A DNA stretch of 64,000 bases. It comes from Osmia lignaria lignaria. Lineage: Eukaryota; Arthropoda; Insecta; Hymenoptera; Megachilidae. The notes below the pieces were generated by a model that had not been told where the DNA came from, ran no database searches, and saw only the letters and a program-made list of their open reading frames with translations. Numbering within the stretch: the stretch's first letter is position 1; each line of letters begins with the position of its first letter. Positions 26,181-34,856 of the stretch are shown piece after piece. The position numbers and the translations under genes are program-made. The DNA lies in assembly GCF_051020975.1 (NCBI RefSeq), contig NC_135041.1, positions 9,684,256-9,748,255 on the forward strand, written 5' to 3'.

Positions 26181-26214
26181 TCTCTTCTCTCTCTTCTCTC
26201 TCTCTCTCTTTTTT
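26181..26214. repeat. CT-rich microsatellite
   Basis: An imperfect (TC)n tract on the plus strand, equivalent to GA repeats on the minus strand. Confidence 0.8.
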
Positions 26215-26466
26215 GTTGCGACCTGGCGGGAAGTCACCGAGCAGAGAGCACGTGCTCCAGCTGAGAAACAAAGGAACAGAGTCAAAGGAAGTCGTTGACC
26301 GCCGGTGAACCGAATACACCGGGAATGCCGGAAACGAGAGAAACGGAAAAGCGTGCCTGCACACACGACCTACCATTGGAACTGTGATAGTTTGATTAAT
26401 TAAACAACGAGATTGGCCGAGCGTTCGCTTCATACTCAAAAAGCTGCCATTCAAAACTAGTAGATG

Positions 26467-26481
26467 AAAAAAAAAAAAAAA
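26467..26481. repeat. A15 homopolymer
   Basis: A run of 15 A; a simple mononucleotide repeat. Confidence 0.85.
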
Positions 26482-27166
26482 TATACTGATCGAATTGAGT
26501 ATCTTCCTCCTTTTCGAAGTCGGATAAAAAATGCTTCTATTTTCTTTTTTAACATTTTTAAAGCGTTTTAAAAAATCACAAATAGCACTTAAAACAGTGA
26601 ATACCGTGACCAGATACGAAAGGTAATTCACCGTGAATCACTTAGCAAGGAATTTTTGTCGGTTAACCAAGTCTGTCGTCGACAAGGTAGCCAAGATATA
26701 CGAGCGTTTCTGTGGCGACGACGTAATTATTGTCCTTCGGGAGATGCGAAGAGCGGCTCGTTCGCGAAACGAGGGACGGAGAAATTAATTTTTACTGTTA
26801 CCGTCTGTCAGGCTGGAGCTAATATTTTCGCATAAGTTAGCTTCAGACATTGCGAAACGGCTTCACGGAGAATTGCAATCACAATAAACCCGGTGAACCC
26901 TCCACCTGGACGTTGCACAATTCTAAAAGCGATTCGATGAGAAAGTTTCTGATTACGAACGATTATATTCATTTGCTACATCTGCGATTCCTGTTCTGTT
27001 GAAAAAATTCCTAAAGGTTTAATTCTTCTTCGTGCTATGTTTCAGATTAAACGGTGAGATTCCTGCAAAATTCTCTTTAACTTCGGCTTCCCTTCTCGCG
27101 GTGAAACTTTAATGGTTGAATAACAAGCTGTAACGTTTCGTGAAGCTAATTTGATTCGAGGAAGGT

Positions 27167-27346
27167 ATGATTAATATTCTTTCAGAGGGGAAACTCGCGT
27201 TCAGCAAATTGACTTTCATTCTTAACGAATACATGCATGAAGAATCAGTTCCTATTCCGCAAAGATATTACGATTTCTGGTACATCCTGCATCCTGCACA
27301 GTTTGAAGCATCCTTGCAGGAGAGATTAAGGAGGTTAGTTCGTTAA
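27167..27346 (+). CDS. Hypothetical small ORF, 59 aa
   Basis: This is a complete ATG-to-TAA frame of 59 codons, with G at -3 and an in-frame TGA five codons upstream. The predicted peptide has a natural-looking mix: alternating hydrophobic and charged residues, an aromatic cluster Tyr-Tyr-Asp-Phe-Trp-Tyr at residues 34-39, and a basic amphipathic C-terminus. It lacks the Arg/Ser excess of chance frames here. No family was recognised. Four plus-strand 3' splice-like tracts lie within 400 bp (AGs near 27045, 27186, 27329, 27441). One of them, TTCTTTCAG at 27186, is inside the ORF in the same reading frame, so the sequence could instead be an exon starting there. It may be a micropeptide, an exon fragment or chance. 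Confidence 0.2.
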   Translation: MINILSEGKLAFSKLTFILNEYMHEESVPIPQRYYDFWYILHPAQFEASLQERLRRLVR

Positions 27347-29628
27347 GGAATTCTCATAAATCATGCGTGCTAGTCACTTCCTGGTAAAACCTAAACCCCA
27401 TAATCCTGGCTATTCTTCTTAATTGCTTGCAGTTTTCTAGAAATTTCATTAAGTCACTCGTCCCGAGAGCCACCTGCTCCCCTGTATTTCTTCAACTTTT
27501 CTTCGTTTAATTTCAATTTCTCTTAATATATTACCATAGTACAAGGGACATTTTGTAAATATTGAAAAATGATTCCTAGGATCTCCCTGTCCTGTGTAAT
27601 CTTCAGTAAAAATACCGGTTGATTAAACGATATAACGACGAAAGGAAGGCACAAAGTAATGCGATCAGCTTCCACCGATTACCAGAGCGGCAGGAACATA
27701 AAAGAATCAATCGGAGAAAAGTGCTGGAAGAATTTACGAGCCGTAAAGGACCGGTCGAGAAGACCACACGTACAAGTTTACCCCGTGGGCCAACGGCACC
27801 GAAATAACTTCGGCAATAACGCGATAATCCGACGGTCAGCGTCCGAAGGAAGCGAATTAAACGATCCATTCGCGGTTACGAAGCACGAAACCGCGTCGAG
27901 CCGAGACGGAAATTGGGTCGGAGTCTCTTGGGAATTTCAGATCTACTCGCAAGCCACCCCTTCCTCTGGCAACGATCTTATTACGGAATTGGAGCAGCCT
28001 CTAACCGGATATATCTGAGCCGGTTTTCCAGATTTCCTTCGCAAATAAAGCCGCTTCCCAGAGTCCGGCATAATGCAACCCGTGGCTGTTTTATTACGCT
28101 GACTCGTATGCTCTGTCGCGTGCGGATATCCCGAGCCAATTAAACGCACCTTTACCGGATCGTATCAGCCAAATTTAAATTTGTCCGAGAAACTGGTCGG
28201 ATCGCTTTCACGATATAATCTTCTAAATCTGCTGTTTTATAAGTCTCCTTTAATCATACGTAATTACAGAATTAATTGCATCAGATAAGAAGTTTGAAAT
28301 TTTCACGTGAAATCTTAATTCAGGGATACATACTTTAACATTTTGATGACCTATACGTGACATCGTCCCGATAAAATCACAAAAATTAATATGGATTATG
28401 ACATTAGTTACGTGTTTTTGATTTCTCTCCTGAAACGCGCGCCTGTTCTTCGAAACGGTATCGTTCACCTCCAAAAAGCGATTTTAAATCTTTCTTAAGA
28501 AGTTGAAACTTCGAGCCTCCCCAAAAACAAATAACTCAAGACGTGCTTCTTCGACGAATTTTCTCCATAAACCTCGCTCAAACAACAAACATTTCCAAAC
28601 TTCGATGCCTATACCGAAAAATTATCACACTGCAGATAAAACCGTCTTCCGGAAACTGCGTCTTTATAACAACGAAATTACCGAATATTACATAGCCCCG
28701 GGCTGGATCAACTTGGCATCGTAAAACCAACGCGACAGAACGGCATCCCGCAGGAACAACTAGGAGCTTTTATTAAATCCCGAAGGATCGTCGAGATGGC
28801 TAAAGTTCGCCGGCTGTATTTAGTCCTCGATAGCTATATAGGACAAAGTCACAGATGGTAAGATACTTCCTCTCGTTGCTTATCGATTCGAGCTGCCTTC
28901 GTGAGGGATGAGAGGTAACTAATCGTAAGATATCGGAATGACAATAAATTTATGGATACGAAAATTTTCTTTCCTCATTTTTTGAATGATTGATATTTCC
29001 GTGACGTTGTTCGACGCAGACATCAAGAAACAGATCACTTTCTGTGACACTTCTTCTGTTATTACGGAAAGAACGACTTTGAACCGGTGTCAACGCTTCG
29101 GGGATCGATTCTCTGAAATAATAGAACTTGTGAGAAGGAACCGTGTTATCACAGGTTCTTTCTATGGGAAATAGACACCGGAAAGTCTTCTTGAAATAGT
29201 AATAATGTTATCGAACTTCTTCCTATTCGCTACTTTTTACTATTACAGATCCCACTTTAAAGATCTTGTAGTCTTCGTACTTTTAATACCACCTACGTGA
29301 CGTTTTCTATCATAGTTTAAATTCACGCGATGAGAAAATTATCAGCTTTTTTAAGATTCAGTTTTTCAAGTTGCACCGAATAAGTTCAGCTGTCTCGTCG
29401 AGGCAAGGTGCCGCGTTTAATATACAATCTCTTTGCATGCGCCGTTGTTTCACGTGCCGTCATTAATTACCGGCAAAAAGTTTCGATCTAAAGGAGCCAC
29501 TTTTGCCAAGGCTGGCTCGCCTTCGGAACGATACAACCGGCACCCATGGGCGCACGCCGAACAAGTAAAGGCCGCTCGAGGCTGACGTTTTGCGCGCGAG
29601 GCGCCATCGCAAGATTAATGACACTTAC
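27347..29628. other. Noncoding stretch
   Basis: Open frames around 27603-28149 overlap on both strands and carry no motif. A plus-strand 5' splice-like site, ACAGATG|GTAAGATAC, lies near 28856 without a partner. Nothing else could be supported. Confidence 0.55.
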
Positions 29629-29746
29629 CTGGCTAACTTGGCCTGCTGCTGCATCCCATTAATACATTATCTGTACACGATGCCCGTCTCTTCGCCCTCT
29701 CGCGCTCTACGCTGTCGACCATTGACACTGTTCTTCTCATCGTCGT
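29629..29746 (-). other. Candidate 118-nt exon, noncoding
   Basis: On the minus strand, CGTCTCTTCCTTCAG precedes position 29746 and CCAG|GTAAGTG follows 29629. Both are good splice sites bounding 118 nt. All three frames contain a stop inside, so an internal coding exon is unlikely; a UTR or lncRNA exon remains possible. It lies about 4 kb downstream of the recursive splice site on the same strand. Confidence 0.15.
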
Positions 29747-32315
29747 CTGAAGGAAGAGACGTTTTTGCCAACGACACCGTTCAAGAGGATCGTTCAACTC
29801 GCTCTTTGACGCCCGGTGTTACATCTCGTCAATTTCGTTAGACAATTAGGTCGCCGCGTCATCGAATCGAACGACGCCGATGTTAACGAAGAAAAGAGAA
29901 TTATTTCATTCTCGAAGAATGATTTTTCGGAAATAATCCGAACAACGGAGCAGACGGACGAGCGTCGTCTTTCAAACGACCGGGCAAATGCGGTCAATTT
30001 CCGCGAAAAAGGGTTCACCGTAGCAGCAGTGGTGCACTGAAATCGCGCCACATCCGTCTCCGAGGACCAGCATCGGGAACAATGCGACGATCATGCATCA
30101 ATTTGGCCGTGCAGCCGTTTCGAATAACTGTACCTACACCACGAGCAGAACGGACAACTAATCTGGCATTGTGCGTGGAACATGATGCGATTATAGCGTT
30201 ATACCCGGTCTCCATGCACACTCTGATGATAGAACAAAAAGGATTCCGGTTTCACATATGAATTAAAGTATTGATGGAGAATTTCAATTTAATTAAAATA
30301 TTATACGCAGTTAATTTACGACAGAAACGACAGTTTAAAATTTGTCGAAATCCTTCAACGAAATTTCACTGATACTAATGCGAGCTTCGAAGCTTTCTCG
30401 ACACGACTTCCTAGTTCATTATAGAACGTAATAAATCAAACGGCGAGCAAAGATTCCTCCTCATAAATCCATTCAGCGAAAATATATCAATGGCACGGTG
30501 GAACGTTTCTTACGCAACGAGATATACTAGTACGAATGAAATTTCGTTCACTTCCTGATGCTCCTCATTGCCATCTTTCATTAGCAGACTTTCTTGCATG
30601 CGCGTACGCAACCCTAGCCTTCGATTGGCATCGATTGTCGCCCCATCATCGGTGAACGATGATCGATGGTCCTCGATCGATGAATTTTCTCGCGAATATT
30701 TTTTCCCTTTTGACACCACGATAATCTTTCGCAACGATTCATCGCGCGTCGAAGGTAATTTCGTTGGAAATTATTGCGACGAGGGGTCAGCCAAGAATTC
30801 TCACGAATTTCAATAGAATCTCGTTAGAAGCGTTCCATTAAAAGGAATTCCTTGCTAACGTAACAATTTCCACTCGCATTCTCTGTACTGAAAAATCCGA
30901 TTTAATAAAAGGAAGAGAAGAAAAAAATAGATCGATCATTTTTGTACCTATGTTCGCCAAAACCCTATTTTTTATTTTAATGAACGTTGGTGCACGATTT
31001 TGAAGTTTGACCTCAACAATTTTATACGACTGGCAAACTATGCTTTGGATGCGACATTTTGCATCGTGTTATCGATCGATGCAGCAAGAAATTAATAATA
31101 GTTATCGCGTGTGTCAACGAGGATTAGCAGGTGAGAGCAGAGGGGATGAAAGACGAGGAATTCGTTAAAGAAAATTAATTTGTAATTACTGGCGAACGAG
31201 GCTTGCGTACCGGTTAGAAACGACTCGTTTACAACTGGCTAGCCTGTAATCTGCTTGCTTTCCACGGAACGTTTGTTTAATCCGGCACTTAAGGTCTTAA
31301 TGTGTTTGCTGGTACCCAGACGTGTTCACGCGTACCATATTTCACCCTGCTTATCCTGCTTGCAGGTCAAAAAACAATTATTATAGTGGTAGTCGTTGAG
31401 TGAAAATCGATGAAACGAATGTAGAATTTCTAGGAAAATTGCTAAAGAAAAGTTCCTGGTATTGTAGCATTTCGAGTAGGGATACTACAATCGATAACGT
31501 TATCAATAAATATCAATAATGTTTTATTATAATATCGTTACGGTATGATTAAGTCAAATGTAAGTAACTGAAATGGAATGCAATGTGCAATTTTATCAAT
31601 TTCTTCTTGTTTGAACTTCGGACAAAAATTCAACTGGAATTAAATTATGTAAAATACGAATAACTAGAAATGAACGATAAAATTACACGTTACATTCTAC
31701 TCCAATCACTACCATTAGCCTTAACGATATTCCAACGATATTATCTATATATTGATAGCAGTGCCTCCACTTCCGAGAAATCTAAATTTACCAGATTACA
31801 TCTTTTCAAATGTATTCGAAAGAAACAGGAACCAAAAAACAAATTGCACCGAATAGCGTTTATAATTGATGTCTTACCACATTCAACGATCTCAACAAGT
31901 AGACATTAATAATCCGAGTCCTTATTCCACGTATCATCTTGACAATGTATGTAACGTAACGTTTATTATCGTTCGAATAACAAGATTTGTTCTGACGACA
32001 CTGTCTACTACATGGTTTATTTCTTCCCTCCTTTTTTCCTTCTCGTCCCAAACGATGTTCGTTACAAAAAGTATCTCTTCCGCGTTTATCGCGAACATCG
32101 AGTGATCCAAGTCGACGAAATCAATTCTGCCGGTGTACGAGGTTTTCTGGAGCACGGGATCGACGAGCCAGAAAGAAACGAGAGGTCGTGATTTGTTCCA
32201 CGAGAATCGATTCGACGTCTTTGTCGCGCGATTCCTACGCTGATACACGTCCCGATCACAGCGCATATTTCCCTGGTGCCTGAAGGCTTTCGAACCAGCG
32301 ATAGTTGTCGACAAA
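29747..32315. other. Noncoding stretch
   Basis: No frame with recognisable content. A plus-strand 3' splice-like tract, CTTATCCTGCTTGCAG, ends near 31367 but is followed by GTCAAAA and no exon. It reads as intron. Confidence 0.55.
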
Positions 32316-32585
32316 GTTCTCTCTATTCTTCCTTTTACCCCCCTCTATCCCTACGTCGTTCCTTTTCTCTTCCCACTTGAAACCTCTTTCTTTCATCTCT
32401 CTGTCTTTCTTCACTTTTCTCTTCCTCATTCCCTCTTTCTCTATATCTCTACCACCCATTTCACCCTCTGCACTTCCTTTTTCTCCTTTTCTTCTCGCTC
32501 TTCCCGCCCAATTCCTCGCCAACACCACTTTCCCAACCTCTTCGAGCTTCCCTCGCATTTTATTCCCTACCCCTTCCACCCTTTT
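32316..32585. repeat. 270-bp polypyrimidine tract
   Basis: On the plus strand about 85 percent of bases are C or T over roughly 270 bp, without a regular repeat unit. The two long overlapping open frames here (134 codons plus strand, 122 minus strand) follow from this composition and are not genes. Polypurine-polypyrimidine DNA can form triplex structures. On the minus strand the tract would be a long purine-rich transcript segment downstream of the recursive splice site. Confidence 0.75.
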
Positions 32586-33720
32586 ATACGTACACGTTCT
32601 TGCAACATTCAAACCCCGAAACATTGTTCACCTTTCAACGATTCCCGAATACGCCACCGCGTACACCTGCGATCCCCTTTCTTCGGTTCGATGGCCCGGA
32701 AAATTGTAACAAGTGTAATTCGGTAGCTCACCGTTGCTGCGAATTTGTAATTTTACAAATGAGATAATAATAATATCGTTATGGCACGAAGGAGAGAAAG
32801 ATGATGATCCTAGATTCCAGATACATGACCCTATTTCCGATCCTTTCCTACCTCTCGAAGATCATTCTTCAGAAATCATCATAATTTCCATGAAATTATA
32901 TGCAAAAGCGAGGTGAATGATTATACCGTACGAAATTCTAATACGAAGGAAAATTTATTACGTTTCAGCAGCGGTCGTTAAATTAGCAAGCGGCTCGAAG
33001 CCACGGATGATTATTTTCCTCTGGTAGAATGGAAATATGGTTCGCGTGACGGTGCCGTTGGAAAAGCAAGGCCCTCGAACGGAGTAATTTCTCGTAAGGT
33101 CCCAGTTAACCGACTCGTTCGTCTTCGTTTTACGAACGCACCGAATAAGAGGAAAAAAGAAAGCGTCTCAGCGAAGACCAACTTACAGCGTTATTTACGT
33201 TGTTCCCTCGCATGAAAACTACCGCTCTTGATGTCGTTCTAACCATAGTAATCTCCGAGGATAGTTAGCCCGTACAGGCAGCCAGTAAACCGTTCCGTTT
33301 TTACCTTAATTATCGTTTTGCTGGCCGCAGATGCGGCCTTTCGAACATCGCGCCGCGTTGCTTCGGCGTCGCGTAATTCTTGAGAACGCTCCTTCATTCT
33401 CTGCCGTTTCAGCGTGTTCGACGTTTCGTTGGACGCGGAATGCAAGAGACAGCTATGAAAATGGCGGGGAAGAACATGAAAATGTACTTTGCCGGATAAT
33501 TATGTACATGATCCTTGAAAACTGTACGTATCTCGTGTAAAAAAAAAATTATAAAACTTCATAACTATAATAATATCCAGTTAAATGGCTGAAGATACGT
33601 AACGAAAACGGGATCGTGGAAAAGCGGTGAGAAGGTTCGTTAAGAATGGATACCCGTGATCGCTAACGAAGTGTACGGTTATACATCACCGTCCGAATGA
33701 TCGAGCGAAGTTGCACTCAC
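32586..33720. other. Noncoding stretch
   Basis: No supported gene. A plus-strand 3' splice-like tract, TTCTCTGCCGTTTCAG, ends near 33411 without a matching 5' site. Confidence 0.5.
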
Positions 33721-33782
33721 TGCGCGCTGTTCGCTTTCGCATCGCGAGTCATCGTGGTTGATGTTTAGCTGTCGGCTCTTAC
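33721..33782 (-). other. Candidate recursive-splicing exon, 62 nt
   Basis: This segment starts with the GTAAGAG that directly follows the CAG of the recursive site and ends before GTGAGTGC, a usable 5' splice site. In recursive splicing, such a short exon can define the site and is then skipped, or it can be included. Of the three frames, two stop quickly. The third (two bases, then 20 open codons) is open throughout and has the phase needed to continue the candidate first exon at 48739, which ends on one extra base. Inclusion would end in phase 0. Being open over 20 codons is common by chance, so the phase match is only suggestive. Confidence 0.25.
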
Positions 33783-33817
33783 CTGCAAACAGAGAGAATA
33801 AAGCAATTAGTAATAGG
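33774..33817 (-). promoter_or_regulatory. Recursive (ratcheting) splice site
   Basis: On the minus strand a branch motif TACTAAT (33812-33806, branch A at 33807) is followed by a pyrimidine-rich tract ending CTCTCTGTTTGCAG at 33783. The next bases are GTAAGAG from 33782. A full 3' splice site is thus fused to a full 5' splice site with no exon between. This is the layout known for ratcheting points that remove long introns stepwise in Drosophila. The branch-to-AG distance of 24 nt is normal. It is by far the best such site in the window, and it implies that a long minus-strand intron covers this region. Whether it is used cannot be seen from sequence. Confidence 0.55.
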
Positions 33818-34292
33818 AATTGTCATGGGAATCGCGAAACAACTCGGTGTATTATAGTCAATCCTACGATAACGTTGGAAAATGTATTTCATTGTGCCAG
33901 GTAAATGGTGATTACGAAATTATAACAAATTGAACGTAATAAAGTAAAGTCAGTCTTAATTCCTTTTGTCATTGCCGAGTTCCGGTGTTTGCCGAGTTTC
34001 TCCTACTTTATATCTGTTAACGTACTGTCGTGTTATGCACGAGAAACTTTAATCGTTGCGTATAATTTGTTTCGGCTGAGACGTGTTGATTTCTCTGCCA
34101 ATGTGGACAATGTAAATTTCCTGGCAAAATGATCGTTTGAAATTTTGTAATGTTACAGCCTTTGAGCTGAACAAACGTAATTACATTTTTATATTACCGA
34201 CTATAAGCTTCGATGTAAATAATCGCACTAGAGAAAGTTTCTATATTAGGGTTTAAATTTAGAATTAAAATAGCTAATTATAGGATACCGCT
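33784..34292. other. Noncoding, AT-rich stretch
   Basis: Apart from the recursive splice site at the left edge, nothing gene-like is seen. A plus-strand AG|GT near 33900 (CATTGTGCCAG|GTAAATG) is a weaker juxtaposed site in the opposite direction, probably chance. Confidence 0.5.
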
Positions 34293-34520
34293 ATGGCGGA
34301 GTCTAATGAAAATATAAAGGCATCGTTCATAGAACAAAAGTTTCCTAGACACGCACGCCCTGGCCTGGGAACCGAAACGAGCCCCCGAGTATCCACGCTT
34401 GCCAGACACACCCTCGCGAACACCGTTAATAGTAATAATAATAATAACGCCAAGGGTGAGGGAACCTCATTTTCCAAGGGTCCAGTGTCCGCTCTACGAG
34501 CTCGTACACGTATGACTACA
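34293..34520 (+). CDS. Hypothetical N-terminal exon or small ORF
   Basis: An ATG with G at -3 and G at +4 opens a frame that runs to 34562, where it stops inside the MITE-like element. The part before the element is 76 codons. The peptide is hydrophilic, with a five-Asn run (residues 49-53) read from an AAT microsatellite. A plausible 5' splice site, CCAAGG|GTGAGGG, lies around 34455, so the real coding part could be 54 codons of a first exon. No domain was recognised. The segment is GC-richer than its flanks. It could be a gene start, a remnant cut by transposon insertion or chance. Confidence 0.2.
34428..34447. repeat. (AAT)n microsatellite
   Basis: About six AAT-type units, one imperfect. 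It encodes an Asn run in the plus-strand frame that covers it. Confidence 0.8.
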
Positions 34521-34856
34521 TACAGGGTGTTTAAAAACAAGTATACAGGAATAATAGGATAAATATGTCGCATATGATACAACATACTGCTTAATCACCT
34601 TGATTATAAAACTCAGAGATAGATTTTTGTACGTCCCTTCTGTTCGAGTGTCAGAGAAGCTCATCCGTTTTTACAAATTTTCAAGTTCCATTCAATTCGA
34701 CCCTGGGACAGCTTCACCTTGTTACAAAAACATTATTATCTGTTTTATAATAAGCTATGCATGGTACAGAAAATAAATTCTACTAATAAATAAATTTCCA
34801 ACTAACAATAATCAGAAAAATCTACCTCGAAAATCCTTTAATTTAAACACCCTGTA
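34521..34856. mobile_element. MITE-like DNA transposon, 336 bp
   Basis: CAGGGTGTTTAAA at 34523 is matched by its exact complement TTTAAACACCCTG ending at 34854. That gives 13-bp perfect terminal inverted repeats, 16 bp if the flanking ATA/TAT is counted. TA on each outer side is a candidate target duplication, as in the Tc1/mariner superfamily. The interior is AT-rich and has no transposase frame, so this is a non-autonomous element. A weakly similar GATAGATTTTT / GGTAGATTTTT motif lies inside both ends in inverted orientation. The superfamily assignment rests only on the TA and is tentative. Confidence 0.6.

Larger units (their letters stand above)
22139..27166. other. Noncoding, AT-rich stretch
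   Basis: The segment is dense in stops, with homopolymers at 23585, 25348 and 26467, a CT-rich tract at 26181-26214 and a 19-bp palindrome at 24687. A minus-strand CTGTAG|GTAAGGC at about 22413 juxtaposes AG and GT, but it has a poor pyrimidine tract. No gene could be supported. Confidence 0.6.

Noticed and set aside
32305..32709. 134-codon plus-strand frame resembling a membrane protein, and a 122-codon minus-strand frame rich in Lys/Glu
   Set aside because: Both are direct products of the C/T-rich tract, which lacks stops and encodes Ser, Leu, Phe and Pro, or Lys, Glu, Gly and Arg on the other strand.
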